Shown: positions 6,766 to 15,086, counted from the first letter of the stretch. The stretch is DNA of 24,080 nt from Bacteroidota bacterium (GCA_023453665.1 JAEXTA010000200.1:1-24080); one strand, 5' to 3'. The notes: generated by a model not told the origin, from the letters alone. Numbers and translations: made by a program.

Positions 6766-7965
6766 TCAGCTTTCAATCCAGTGTTTATGTAATAATGAAA
6801 TTGTTTTTTCCATATCATCTTTTTTGACAAGCAGTGAAAGCCGGAAAGATGTTGTTGCCAGACCATTGTATTTGATCTTTGCTGCCGACAATATTTTCAG
6901 TGTTTCAGTGACAATCCTGTTATCCCGGCTGAACCCTTCCCCGATAATAGAAACAGCTGCTAAAGTTTCATCTATCGTAAATGAAGATCCAAAAGTAGTT
7001 TCAAGTTCTTTTTTTATTGATGACCAGTTGTGAATATTATTTTTCACCAAAATGAATGATACTTTTGATATTGAATCATCTTCAACAAGATTTAATTCTT
7101 TAACACTCAGGTTTTTATTTTCCAGAAATGAATTTAATTGCTGGAATGACAGGTTAAGATTTTTTTGTTTGAAAATGCAGCGAATGATTTCTGTTTCGTG
7201 AACAATTGAAATAACTGATGGTCTGTCTAATGGAGCTGTTTCGCGAATGATCGTTTCTTTACCGGGAGAAAATGTACTTCTGGCATAAAGTGCAATTCCT
7301 GCTTCCTTTGCAAACTGCACTGCCTGAGCGTTAAGGACTTTTGCTCCTGCTTCAGCCATTTCCTGTAACTGCTGGTATGAAATTTCGGGAAGATGTTTTG
7401 CATCCTTTACCATGTTCGGATCGGTTGTATAAACTCCATCAACATCTGAATAAATTTCACATCGCTCAGCTTTTAAAGCTGCCGCAAGTGCAACGGCTGA
7501 GGTATCTGAGCCGCCTCTGCCAAGTGTGGTAATATCACGTTTGTAACTTACACCCTGAAAGCCGCCAATCACTACAACCTTACCTTTAGCAATTTCATCC
7601 TGAACCCTGAACGGTCTTACTTCCATAACACGTGCATCATTGTTTCTGTCATTTGTAACAATACCCGACTGTGAACCGGTTAAAGAAATTGCTTCAACAC
7701 CTAAATCATTTAATGCAATACAGAGTAACGCCATTGTAATTCTTTCACCAGTACTAAGCAGCATATCAAGTTCGCGTTTATCAGGATTTTCGGAAAGACT
7801 TTTTGCCATTTCAATCAGCTGGTTTGTAGTTTTACCCATCGCAGATACAACTGCAACGACATCAAAACCTTCACGTTTTACGGCTGCTATCATCAAAGCA
7901 ATTTTTTTCAGTTTGTCTGAATCAGCAACACTGCTTCCGCCGTACTTTTGAACTATAATACTCAT
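6766..7965 (-). CDS. lysC: Aspartate kinase, monofunctional with ACT domains
   Basis: A 399-aa enzyme that phosphorylates L-aspartate, the first step to lysine, threonine and methionine. The N-terminus IVQKYGGSSVAD is the nucleotide-binding signature of the family, and STGER, GGFQGVS and TTLGRGGSDTSA follow as in LysC-type kinases. The C-terminal third (from about residue 250) contains two ACT-type regulatory segments, including VSIIGEGFSRD, so feedback control by an end-product amino acid is expected. It lacks the homoserine dehydrogenase fusion. It lies 4 bp after dapH. GGAAG upstream of the ATG is rather distant (10 nt), so coupling to dapH is likely. Its place at the end of dapA-dapB-dapH points to a lysine or diaminopimelate role. 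Confidence 0.95.
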   Translation of the reverse strand: MSIIVQKYGGSSVADSDKLKKIALMIAAVKREGFDVVAVVSAMGKTTNQLIEMAKSLSENPDKRELDMLLSTGERITMALLCIALNDLGVEAISLTGSQSGIVTNDRNNDARVMEVRPFRVQDEIAKGKVVVIGGFQGVSYKRDITTLGRGGSDTSAVALAAALKAERCEIYSDVDGVYTTDPNMVKDAKHLPEISYQQLQEMAEAGAKVLNAQAVQFAKEAGIALYARSTFSPGKETIIRETAPLDRPSVISIVHETEIIRCIFKQKNLNLSFQQLNSFLENKNLSVKELNLVEDDSISKVSFILVKNNIHNWSSIKKELETTFGSSFTIDETLAAVSIIGEGFSRDNRIVTETLKILSAAKIKYNGLATTSFRLSLLVKKDDMEKTISLLHKHWIES

Positions 7966-7969
7966 TACT

Positions 7970-8668
7970 TTATAACTTCCGTAGTTCTTCCATCAACTGG
8001 GTTTTACTTTTTGTTTTATCATCAACTTTTTTCAGAACTTTTGCGGGTACACCTGCAACTACAGTCATTGGTTCAACATCTTTTACTACAATGGAACCTG
8101 CGGCAACAACTGCACCTTTGCCGACTCTAACGCCCTCAAGAACAACAGCATTTGCACCGATGAGTACATCATCTTCAATGATAACCGGGTCTGCGCTTGG
8201 TGGTTCAATAACACCGGCAAGTACAGTCCCTGCACCAATGTGGCAGTTTTTTCCAACAATGGCTCTGCCGCCAACAACAACATTCATGTCAATCATTGTC
8301 TTTTCACCAATGACAGAACCAATGTTTAATACTGCTCCCATCATAATCACACAGTGATCACCTATTTCGACAAGATCACGTACTATCGCACCGGGTTCTA
8401 TACGGGCGTTGTATTTTGTCAGATCTGCCATCGGGATTGCAGAGTTTCTTCGATCAACTTCAATACGATGTTTTGTTATGCGTGATTTATTTATCGATAG
8501 AAAATTTTCTACTTGTTCATGCTCAATAAAAAGTACACCAGATTTTTCATTGCCGTAAAAATCGAAATCATCAAAATTTATCTTATCAAGATTTCCCTGA
8601 AGGTAAACACGTGCGGGTGTTTTCTTTTTTGAATCTGATATGTATTTGATTATTTCGTATGAGTCCAT
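7970..8668 (-). CDS. dapH: 2,3,4,5-tetrahydropyridine-2,6-dicarboxylate N-acetyltransferase
   Basis: A 232-aa left-handed beta-helix acyltransferase that acetylates tetrahydrodipicolinate in the acetylase branch of diaminopimelate synthesis. The N-terminal part (1-90) is the alpha/beta domain of the DapH/YkuQ type. From about residue 90 hexapeptide repeats run as ARIEPGAIVRDLVEIGD, GAVLNIGSVIGEKTMIDMN and GKNCHIGAGTVLAGVIEPP, then close with GVPAKVLKKVDD. The IEPPSADPV loop and overall length fit DapH rather than the succinyl enzyme DapD. The ATG at 8668 is preceded by AGGA at good spacing. It lies 31 bp after dapB and 4 bp before lysC. The downstream acetyl-branch genes (aminotransferase, deacetylase) are not in this window. 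Confidence 0.93.
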   Translation of the reverse strand: MDSYEIIKYISDSKKKTPARVYLQGNLDKINFDDFDFYGNEKSGVLFIEHEQVENFLSINKSRITKHRIEVDRRNSAIPMADLTKYNARIEPGAIVRDLVEIGDHCVIMMGAVLNIGSVIGEKTMIDMNVVVGGRAIVGKNCHIGAGTVLAGVIEPPSADPVIIEDDVLIGANAVVLEGVRVGKGAVVAAGSIVVKDVEPMTVVAGVPAKVLKKVDDKTKSKTQLMEELRKL

Positions 8669-8699
8669 AGTAATCCTTTTGAATTAAGATTGCACTAAT

Positions 8700-9356
8700 T
8701 TATTTTTCTTCACCAAAGACAACGTCAGTAAACGAAAATAAACCTGTTTTTTTATTCATAATAAACTGCGATGAAAGTAAAATTCCTTCGGCAAAAGTTC
8801 TTCTTGAAACTGCACTGTGAGTAATTGATAGTGTTTCACCTAGTCCGCCAAAAGAAACGGTATGATCACCCGCAACATTACCAAGACGTAAAGATGATAT
8901 GTTTGGATTTTTTTCATTAAGAATCGAAGCGATCATTTTTGCAGTGCCGCTGGGTTTATCTTTTTTAAAGCGATGATGTGTTTCAGAAATTTCAACATCC
9001 CAGCCGGAAAGAGTGGTATCAGCAATAGCTGTAAGTTTTAGTAAAACCTGTATTCCTAAGGAGAAATTAAAACTTTGTATAATGGGAATTTTTTCTGAGG
9101 CAAATTTCAGCTTTTCAAGTTGGTCATTAGATAAACCGGTTACAGCAATAATAAACGGCAAGGAATTATCCAACGCTTTTTGAAGACTGTTATCAAATAC
9201 TTGGGGGAGCGAACAGTCTATTATCAGTTCAGGTTTTGAAATTTCAGAAATACCTTCAATGTTATATTCAAAAACAAGGTCGTGTTTTTTTTCTGAAAAA
9301 ACATTAACTACTTCCCTTCCAAGTCTTCCCTTTGAACCAAATAATCCGTATTTCAT
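8700..9356 (-). CDS. dapB: 4-hydroxy-tetrahydrodipicolinate reductase
   Basis: A 218-aa NAD(P)H-dependent reductase that converts the DapA product to tetrahydrodipicolinate. The N-terminus has a nucleotide-binding GSKGRLGR (residues 7-14). The key DapB motif ETHHRFKKDKPSGTA (125-139) carries the catalytic His pair, the substrate Lys and the GTA turn. It is shorter than the E. coli enzyme (273 aa): loops in the N-terminal Rossmann domain appear trimmed, as in some other small DapB proteins. The start has no SD and lies 11 bp past the dapA stop, consistent with coupled translation. Identity is secure because of the catalytic motif and its position between dapA and dapH. Confidence 0.94.
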   Translation of the reverse strand: MKYGLFGSKGRLGREVVNVFSEKKHDLVFEYNIEGISEISKPELIIDCSLPQVFDNSLQKALDNSLPFIIAVTGLSNDQLEKLKFASEKIPIIQSFNFSLGIQVLLKLTAIADTTLSGWDVEISETHHRFKKDKPSGTAKMIASILNEKNPNISSLRLGNVAGDHTVSFGGLGETLSITHSAVSRRTFAEGILLSSQFIMNKKTGLFSFTDVVFGEEK

Positions 9357-9367
9357 TTTTGAGTACT

Positions 9368-10243
9368 TTAATTAGAATAAAATTTCATTTCAGCATCAAG
9401 CACAGATTCATTCTTTTTTGTCAGCGGCAGTAATGGTAATCTTAATATATTTTCACAATAACCAAGTTTACTCATAACATATTTTACCGGTGTAGGACTT
9501 GTTTCTACAAATAATGAATTCATCATTGATAAATATTTGTTGTTAAACTTTTGTGCTGATTCAAAATCATTCTTTAACATTGCTGTGGTTATTTGTTTCA
9601 TTTCTTTTGGGTATGGATTTGAGAAAACTGAAATAACACCATCAGCACCAAGAGCCATTATAGGTAATGTCTGATCATCATTACCGGACAGTACACTGAG
9701 AGTATCAGGCTTAATTGAAATAAGATGGGCTATCTGTGAAATATTTCCACTGGCTTCTTTAACTGCAACAACATTTTTACATTCGTTATGAATTTTTAAA
9801 ACTGTTTCCGGAAGTAAATTCATCGCAGTGCGTGAAGGTACATTGTACAGAATTATTGGGAGACTGGTTCTTTCTGCAATGTACTTGTAATGAAATACCA
9901 AGCTTTCCTGCGTACCTTTGTTGTAATATGGATTTACGATCAATAATCCATTAGCACCGCAATCTTCACTTATCTTATTTAATTCAACCACTTTTTTAGT
10001 ATCATTTGTACCGGTTCCAACAATCACAGGAATTCTTCCATCAACTTCTTCAACTACAAAGCTGACAATATTTTTTCTTTCTTCCTTGTCGATTACAGGT
10101 GATTCACCAGTTGTTCCAAGAACAATTAAAGCATCAATTTCATTTTTAATTTGAAAATGAACGATTTTCTTTAATGCTTTAAAATCAACCTTCTCATCGG
10201 AAGTGAATGGAGTAATTAAAGCAGTTCCTGTACCTTTGAACAT
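9368..10243 (-). CDS. dapA: 4-hydroxy-tetrahydrodipicolinate synthase
   Basis: A 291-aa class I aldolase-fold enzyme that condenses pyruvate with aspartate semialdehyde. Catalytic residues are in the expected places: T44-T45 in GTTGES, Y133 in LYNVPSRT with R138, and the Schiff-base K162 in VAVKEASGN. The ATG at 10243 has GAGGG 5 nt upstream; an in-frame TTG four codons earlier overlaps this SD and is unlikely. It is the first gene of the dapA-dapB-dapH-lysC run. The 139-bp leader (10244-10382) is too short for a lysine riboswitch and shows no such structure by eye, so control may rest on feedback inhibition and an unrecognised promoter. Confidence 0.95.
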   Translation of the reverse strand: MFKGTGTALITPFTSDEKVDFKALKKIVHFQIKNEIDALIVLGTTGESPVIDKEERKNIVSFVVEEVDGRIPVIVGTGTNDTKKVVELNKISEDCGANGLLIVNPYYNKGTQESLVFHYKYIAERTSLPIILYNVPSRTAMNLLPETVLKIHNECKNVVAVKEASGNISQIAHLISIKPDTLSVLSGNDDQTLPIMALGADGVISVFSNPYPKEMKQITTAMLKNDFESAQKFNNKYLSMMNSLFVETSPTPVKYVMSKLGYCENILRLPLLPLTKKNESVLDAEMKFYSN

Positions 10244-10382
10244 TTTAACCCTCAATTATTTTTTATGATATGAAAAATAAAAAATTTCCGGCAGATAGCT
10301 ATCAGTTCAATTAATATTATGGGCAGGAAGTACCAGGAGATGATATTCTTTTTTCTAATTTATTTCGCGGCTGAAAACAAAA

Positions 10383-10766
10383 CTACTGAACAGTGATTGA
10401 AACCGTTGCTGATGCCGCACCTGGTCCATCGTTCTGCTGACTGACGGCAAGCTGGTTATCGATATATATCTCAACTCTTGCAATTATATTCAAAACACCA
10501 GTTGTAGATCCTGATGCACTTAAACTCACGACTGTTCCAATAGGGACTGAAATGGTTTTATTAAAAATTGCGACATTTTCTGTTTCTACATTTCCGTTAA
10601 AATTGGTGTACGTGACTGTCTTAAGCACATTTGTGTCCTCGGTCGGTGAGATGATTGCATAGTATCTGACAGATTTATTTGTATTTACAGGAGCTGTATC
10701 ATCTGACGAGCAATTCGTAAAAATTATTGCGGAAAATAGGATTAGAACAACTTTAAACTTAGTCAT
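10383..10766 (-). CDS. Small lipoprotein of unknown function
   Basis: A 127-aa protein with a lipoprotein signal: MTKFKVVLILFSAIIFTNC, with FTNC as the lipobox and the acylated cysteine at residue 19, followed by SSDD. Acidic residues soon after the cysteine are common in exported lipoproteins of this phylum. The mature part is Thr/Val/Ser-rich with alternating hydrophobic residues, suggesting a small beta-sandwich. It resembles in outline the small immunoglobulin-like lipoproteins of Bacteroidota, but I cannot name a family. AGGTGA lies 3 nt before the ATG at 10766. It is read in the same direction as dapA but 139 bp upstream, so it is probably transcribed separately or as a leader cistron. 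Confidence 0.65.
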   Translation of the reverse strand: MTKFKVVLILFSAIIFTNCSSDDTAPVNTNKSVRYYAIISPTEDTNVLKTVTYTNFNGNVETENVAIFNKTISVPIGTVVSLSASGSTTGVLNIIARVEIYIDNQLAVSQQNDGPGAASATVSITVQ

Positions 10767-11212
10767 GTTTCACCTGTTTTATTTTTACCCTTTAAACTTA
10801 GCTAAATATTAAAAAAGTATTGCATTCTGACAACATTTTTTATTCGCTTATAACAAGAGCATTCTATGTTAATTATCGCAATTTTCAGACCGTAATTTAA
10901 TTTTTATTGAAAATACTATCATATTAAACAGTGTCAACAATATACATTGTGTTGATTGTGTATAAACCTGTGGGTAATGGTATAAGAGTTGACGATTAAT
11001 CGAATATTATTTTTTATTCTCAACTATTTGGCTGTAAATAAAAATAAACAGTTGAATACTTCCTAATATCAGAATCCGATTATGTTCTTTTTACAGTCAT
11101 TATTACAGAATGGATGTAAAAATGTTATATCTGAACTCAAGGCATATCCTACGGATGAATAATCAGACGAAAATAAAAATCACATGTTTTTTTAGTCAAT
11201 AAGGATTGATTT
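10767..11212. other. 446-bp AT-rich gene-free region between divergent genes
   Basis: No credible coding frame was seen on either strand. It must hold the promoters of the lipoprotein gene (minus) and of the 122-aa gene (plus). The only notable dyad is TCAACA at 10934-10939 and TGTTGA at 10950-10955, with a 10-bp spacer, which could be an operator. No clear -35/-10 pair, RNA structure or repeat was found. Confidence 0.5.
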
Positions 11213-11581
11213 ATGGTAGCTATCAATCGTAAGTTGTTTTTTCTTTATAAAGTTATCGCTGTGATAGGAATTTTATCAGTGCTTGTTTTTGGTTATATCT
11301 ATTTTGAACCGGTTTTAACTGAACGTGAGATTGTAATAACTATTGTAAACTTTGAAAAATTTCCTAAAGAAAAAGGTAAGTATTATATATTTACAAAAAC
11401 CGAATTATTTGAAAACACGAATTACCGCTATCATAATAAAACGAACGCAGAACAACTGATAGGAAGGCTAATTAAAGGGCAGACTTATAAAGTTAAAGTG
11501 GTAGGATTCTATTTTCCTTCTATACACAAATTCAGAAATATCATTGATATTGTTGACTATAACATAAAACCAAAAGTCTGA
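11213..11581 (+). CDS. Small single-span membrane protein, unknown function
   Basis: A 122-aa protein with a short basic N-terminus (MVAINRKLFF), one hydrophobic helix (about residues 11-31) and a roughly 90-residue domain that would lie outside the cytoplasm. The domain contains KYYIFTKTELFENTNYRY, then KGQTYKVKVVGF and HKFRNIIDI. This order (IFT..ELFENT, a Lys/Gly turn before YKVKV.GF, a terminal RNIIDI) recalls a class of small membrane-anchored proteins found singly in bacteria and phages, but I cannot assign a named family. AAGGA lies 7 nt before the ATG. It stands alone on the plus strand, ending 18 bp from the convergent L,D-transpeptidase gene. Confidence 0.6.
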   Translation: MVAINRKLFFLYKVIAVIGILSVLVFGYIYFEPVLTEREIVITIVNFEKFPKEKGKYYIFTKTELFENTNYRYHNKTNAEQLIGRLIKGQTYKVKVVGFYFPSIHKFRNIIDIVDYNIKPKV

Positions 11582-11599
11582 TTACAACAGTAGGCGCAA

Positions 11600-13423
11600 C
11601 TACCGTAACAGTTTTAACTGTTGAGCAATCACTTTATCTTTTCCATAAACATCATCTCTCAGATTAAGAATACCATCCTTATCGACCCAGGCTGTATAAT
11701 AATCAATGAACAGAGGCATTTTTTTGTCAAGTTTAAGCTCGGTTGTTTTTCCATAACTTGAGTTTCTTCTCAGCGATTCGCGTTTTTTATAATATTCGTT
11801 TACCACAGTTTTATCTTTTACTTGCTGACCTGTTTCAATTTTAAGGTAATCTATATTCCATTTTGTGTGATTTTTTAAAAGATACTCTGATAATAAATAT
11901 GGTTTTTCAACACGGACACAGCCATGACTCACTGCCCTGTTGGAGTAGCTGAAAGGAACTCTGGTAGGAGTGTCGTGCAAATAAATTCCAAATGGATTAT
12001 TAAACATGAACTTGATCCTGCCTAATGCATTTCCGGCTCCCGGATCTTGAACTATACGATATGGAATATTATTCGAATAAAGATGATTCAAGCTTACTTC
12101 TGATAAATCTATTTCAACACCTTCTTTATAAACTTTAAAATTTTTCTTATGCAGATAGGAAGAGTCTTTTTTTACTCCGGCGTATATCTCTTCTCTGATT
12201 ATACTTTGCGGAACAGTCCAGGTTGGATTTAAAATCAGGTACGAGATCTGTGAATATATTTGCGGAGTTTCCCAGTCATCGGGCTTATTCTGCCAGCGTT
12301 TTGTTTTCAGATAATACTTATACCTTTCGTTATAATTAGCAGGACGTCTTTTGCCTGTGCAGACTTTAATTTCAATTTTTTCTTCTTTGTTTTCGATTAA
12401 CCGTAATTTAAAGTCAGGAATGTTTACTACGATATATTCTGATGTATCAGAATAATTTGTCCATCTGAATCTTTCCAGGTTAATTTTTATCTTTTCAATA
12501 TTTTCAGATGGTGGAATATTCAAATGCTCGATTGTAGTTTTACCGATCACACCATCATCAACCAAACCATTATAACGCTGGAATTTCTTTACAGATTCAA
12601 CAATGACTGAATCATAAACATTATCACTATTAATTTTTGTCTTTGAAGTATCAAGATATTCAAGCGCTATCAATCTGCCTGTAATCTGCTTCACTAATAA
12701 TGTATCACTAAAACCTGGTTCAATTTTTTTTGATGGTACGGGAATAGGGTTCCATTCAATGTTTTTATATTTCTTATAAGCTGCGAGTTCATTTTTCAGT
12801 TTAACATATTTTTCATGTTTAGGCTGGATCGAATCGAGGTAAGTAATAATATTAACTTGTTTCAGAGGTTCAAACAAATTCTTTTTAGATGAATCAACAA
12901 CAGGAAGAAAATAACTGTCAAAAAATAATTTAGTTGGTTCAAGTGTCCCGTACCGCAAATGATATGAATATTTTAGTATAGCATCAGCAGCAAATATCTC
13001 CGCATTTGCAAGATGTAAATATCTATCCTCATTAGTTGAACTGTTTTTTACTCCCGAAGAATATTCGTTTTGTATAAAGCTATAATGATAGTATGATGAA
13101 TCAAGTCCGTGTTCATCAGCTCTCCCAAATATCTCAAGTAATCCTTTAACCAGTTCACCGTCATCAAAACCAGTTATGAAGTGAGGTTTGAAATTTTTTG
13201 AAGCATAAAAATTAAAAAGTGTGTCGTAGTATTTTAATGTGGAATCGATATCCAATTTTAATACTGAACCGCTCCGAAATCTTTCGGCTAATGAAGATGA
13301 GTATTTTTCTTTGTCGAAATTAAATTTTTCGTTTAAGCTGACAGTTTTTTCAGAAGTTTCTTCTTTACAGGAAGAAATAAAGAATATTACAGGAATCAGA
13401 AGTATGAATATTTTTTTCAGCAT
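11600..13423 (-). CDS. L,D-transpeptidase lipoprotein, YcbB type
   Basis: A 607-aa peptidoglycan cross-linking enzyme. The N-terminus MLKKIFILLIPVIFFISSC is a lipoprotein signal with Cys19 as acyl site. Residues about 40-240 form the scaffold region seen in large YcbB/LdtD proteins. Residues about 240-300 are a peptidoglycan-binding domain (VKKFQRYNGLVDDGVIGKTT). The YkuD catalytic domain runs from about 320 to 520 and has the active-site motif SHGCVRVEKP with catalytic Cys502 and HDTPTR shortly before it. It would make 3-3 cross-links between meso-DAP residues in the periplasm. The presence of a DAP operon nearby is consistent but not specific. It is convergent with the 122-aa gene. Confidence 0.93.
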   Translation of the reverse strand: MLKKIFILLIPVIFFISSCKEETSEKTVSLNEKFNFDKEKYSSSLAERFRSGSVLKLDIDSTLKYYDTLFNFYASKNFKPHFITGFDDGELVKGLLEIFGRADEHGLDSSYYHYSFIQNEYSSGVKNSSTNEDRYLHLANAEIFAADAILKYSYHLRYGTLEPTKLFFDSYFLPVVDSSKKNLFEPLKQVNIITYLDSIQPKHEKYVKLKNELAAYKKYKNIEWNPIPVPSKKIEPGFSDTLLVKQITGRLIALEYLDTSKTKINSDNVYDSVIVESVKKFQRYNGLVDDGVIGKTTIEHLNIPPSENIEKIKINLERFRWTNYSDTSEYIVVNIPDFKLRLIENKEEKIEIKVCTGKRRPANYNERYKYYLKTKRWQNKPDDWETPQIYSQISYLILNPTWTVPQSIIREEIYAGVKKDSSYLHKKNFKVYKEGVEIDLSEVSLNHLYSNNIPYRIVQDPGAGNALGRIKFMFNNPFGIYLHDTPTRVPFSYSNRAVSHGCVRVEKPYLLSEYLLKNHTKWNIDYLKIETGQQVKDKTVVNEYYKKRESLRRNSSYGKTTELKLDKKMPLFIDYYTAWVDKDGILNLRDDVYGKDKVIAQQLKLLR

Positions 13424-13647
13424 AATGATGTATCTACCCTCAGATACGAATTGGAAATTTATTAGATATAAATTTAATTACGGATAAAAAAAAATGAACC
13501 TGATGTTTGAAATTCAATTCCAAAATTAGCAAAATATTTTCATAATCTATTAAACTTTCTGCTTGTTAAGATATCAGGATAATTTTTTATTGTTAAAACT
13601 TTGAATTTATGTTACATTTGGGCTGCAAAAATTAGATTTAAAAATCT

Positions 13648-13676
13648 TTGAAAAATTAAATCAATTTTGCTGTTAT
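13648..13676 (+). promoter_or_regulatory. Putative promoter of the tRNA-Arg pair
   Basis: TTGAAA (13648-13653) and TGTTAT (13671-13676) are separated by 17 bp, and the mature tRNA begins 9 bp after the -10-like hexamer. Matches are 5/6 and 4/6 to the sigma-70 consensus. The leader would be very short. Confidence 0.35.
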
Positions 13677-13685
13677 TTATTTTAT

Positions 13686-13759
13686 GCACCCGTAGCTCAA
13701 TTGGATAGAGCATCTGACTACGGATCAGAAGGTTTGGGGTTCGAATCCCTACGGGTGTA
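13686..13759 (+). tRNA. tRNA-Arg (anticodon ACG)
   Basis: A complete 74-nt cloverleaf. The acceptor arm GCACCCG/CGGGTGT starts with a G-U pair; D-arm GCTC...GAGC; anticodon stem TCTGA/TCAGA around loop CTACGGA gives anticodon ACG; T-arm has GTTCGAATC. The discriminator is A. CCA is not encoded (ACA follows), so the end must be added by nucleotidyltransferase. The A34 anticodon is the classic target of TadA, which converts it to inosine so that CGU, CGC and CGA are read; a tadA gene lies 4 kb downstream. Confidence 0.97.
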
Positions 13760-13765
13760 CAAGTT

Positions 13766-13842
13766 TAATGTACAATGTAAAATTTATAATGTACAATGAA
13801 TCGAATTCATAACTGTGAATTATACATTGTACATTATAAATT
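13766..13842. repeat. Palindromic element between the two tRNA-Arg genes
   Basis: Perfect 18-bp inverted arms lie at 13781-13798 and 13825-13842, with a 26-bp interior that holds a second stem, AATTCA (13804-13809) with TGAATT (13816-13821). The 12-mer TAATGTACAATG occurs twice directly (13766-13777, 13787-13798) and once inverted (13825-13836). It fills most of the 88-bp tRNA spacer. There is no T-tract, so it is not a standard terminator. It may be a dispersed palindromic repeat of the REP/MITE kind. Confidence 0.75.
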
Positions 13843-13847
13843 AACTA

Positions 13848-13924
13848 GCACCCGTAGCTCAACTGGATAGAGCATTTGACTTCGGATCAAAGGGTTGAGG
13901 GTTCGAATCCTTCCGGGTGTACCA
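13848..13924 (+). tRNA. tRNA-Arg (anticodon TCG)
   Basis: A complete cloverleaf with the same acceptor arm as the first copy; anticodon stem TTTGA/TCAAA around loop CTTCGGA gives anticodon TCG. The T-arm is GAGGG/CCTTC around TTCGAAT. The mature part ends at A13921 and CCA is encoded (13922-13924), unlike the upstream copy. About nine of 74 positions differ between the two, mainly in the anticodon arm, variable region and T-arm, so they look like an old tandem duplication. A T-rich stretch follows without a hairpin. Confidence 0.97.
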
Positions 13925-14009
13925 GTTATTTTTCTTTTCATCATTTCTTTCTTAAACTTACTTATCTATTTTAACACCCGGATTTTCAAAAAAAAGTATT
14001 GAATATTTA

Positions 14010-15086
14010 ATGAAGACTGGTCAATCAAAAATCTGGTTATTGATTTCTATCTGCTGGCTTATACTCGGTTTTTATTTTATTCTTTCTTCTTTCGTTTACT
14101 TTGCTGACAGAAGTCATACATTCAACTGGGAATCACAATTCATCAACAGACTTCCTCCCTTTTTTGTGTGGGCTGCTTTCACACCTTTTATATACAGACT
14201 TATTACTGCTTATACTTCAAAACACAAAGGATTATTTCAACAAATAAAATTTTTATCCGCAACAGGAATCACTATTTCAATTGTACACAGGATAATTTCA
14301 GTATCTGTTTCTTATTTGATTTTGCTGGCCGGATATGAAACAACTGATAATTATTTTACAGTGTTAACCGAAAGTAAATTTGTCATACTCTCTTATATGT
14401 TTGATAGTTTTTTTACTTACGGGGTATTGATCTCAGTCATTTATAGCATAAACTATTACCGCTTGTTTGCAGATAACAGAACACGTACTATTGAACTTGA
14501 ACGTCAGCTTAGCCAGGCAGAATTGAACGCGCTAAGGATGCAGCTTCAACCGCATTTTTTATTTAATACTTTAAATTCAATCAGCACATTAATTCATAAA
14601 GATCCTGAAAATGCGGATGTTATGTTAACACGCTTGAGTGACCTCCTGCGTTTTACTCTTGATAGATCAGGTAAGCATAAAATACAATTAAGTGAAGAAT
14701 TAGAATTCATTTCTTCATACCTGGAAATTCAAAAAGTTCGCTATGGAAACAGGCTTGAGGTAAAGATGAAAATATCTGATGACTCTCTGGATGTTGAGGT
14801 TCCCGCTTTAGTGCTTCAACCTGTAGTAGAAAATTCGGTTATTCATTCATTAGAAAAGAAGAATGATACTACAACTATCACAATTTCAAGTCGAAAAACT
14901 GATAAACATCTTATTCTAACTGTAAAAGACAATGGACCTGGTCCATCAAATAGTTTTACCGAAGGAATTGGCTTAAGTAATACAAGGTCGAGATTGGATC
15001 AAATGTTTGGAGAAAATGCATCACTCACACTCGAAAATAAATCTGGTGCTGCAATTACAACTATCACTATCCCCTTGAATAATTAA
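14010..15086 (+). CDS. LytS-type sensor histidine kinase
   Basis: A 358-aa inner-membrane kinase. Residues 1-155 contain four to five hydrophobic segments with short loops and no recognisable ligand domain. A coiled stretch (RTIELERQLSQAELNALRMQLQ) leads into the His_kinase domain with the phospho-acceptor H182 in PHFLFNTLNS. The ATPase domain shows VVENSVIHSL (N box), DNGPGPS (G1) and GIGLSNTRSRL (G2). This is the LytS/YehU group, which pairs with LytTR regulators. The ATG at 14010 has no strong SD. Its last base is also the first base of the regulator start codon (TAATG), so the pair is co-translated. The stimulus is unknown. Confidence 0.93.
   Translation: MKTGQSKIWLLISICWLILGFYFILSSFVYFADRSHTFNWESQFINRLPPFFVWAAFTPFIYRLITAYTSKHKGLFQQIKFLSATGITISIVHRIISVSVSYLILLAGYETTDNYFTVLTESKFVILSYMFDSFFTYGVLISVIYSINYYRLFADNRTRTIELERQLSQAELNALRMQLQPHFLFNTLNSISTLIHKDPENADVMLTRLSDLLRFTLDRSGKHKIQLSEELEFISSYLEIQKVRYGNRLEVKMKISDDSLDVEVPALVLQPVVENSVIHSLEKKNDTTTITISSRKTDKHLILTVKDNGPGPSNSFTEGIGLSNTRSRLDQMFGENASLTLENKSGAAITTITIPLNN

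Noticed and set aside
10244..10382. Lysine riboswitch ahead of dapA
   Set aside because: At 139 bp the leader is shorter than the L-box aptamer and lacks its conserved helices by eye.
11082..11162. 26-codon frame (MFFLQSLLQNGCKN...) upstream of the 122-aa gene
   Set aside because: No SD, no recognisable feature, and the length is expected by chance in AT-rich DNA.
11607..11622. AACAGTT-TT-AACTGTT inverted repeat as a terminator for the plus-strand 122-aa gene
   Set aside because: It lies in the coding end of the transpeptidase gene, has a 2-nt loop and no T-tract on either strand.
13686..13924. tRNA-linked genomic island or attachment site
   Set aside because: There is no integrase, no direct repeat of a tRNA 3' end downstream, and the flanking genes are housekeeping or lineage-typical.
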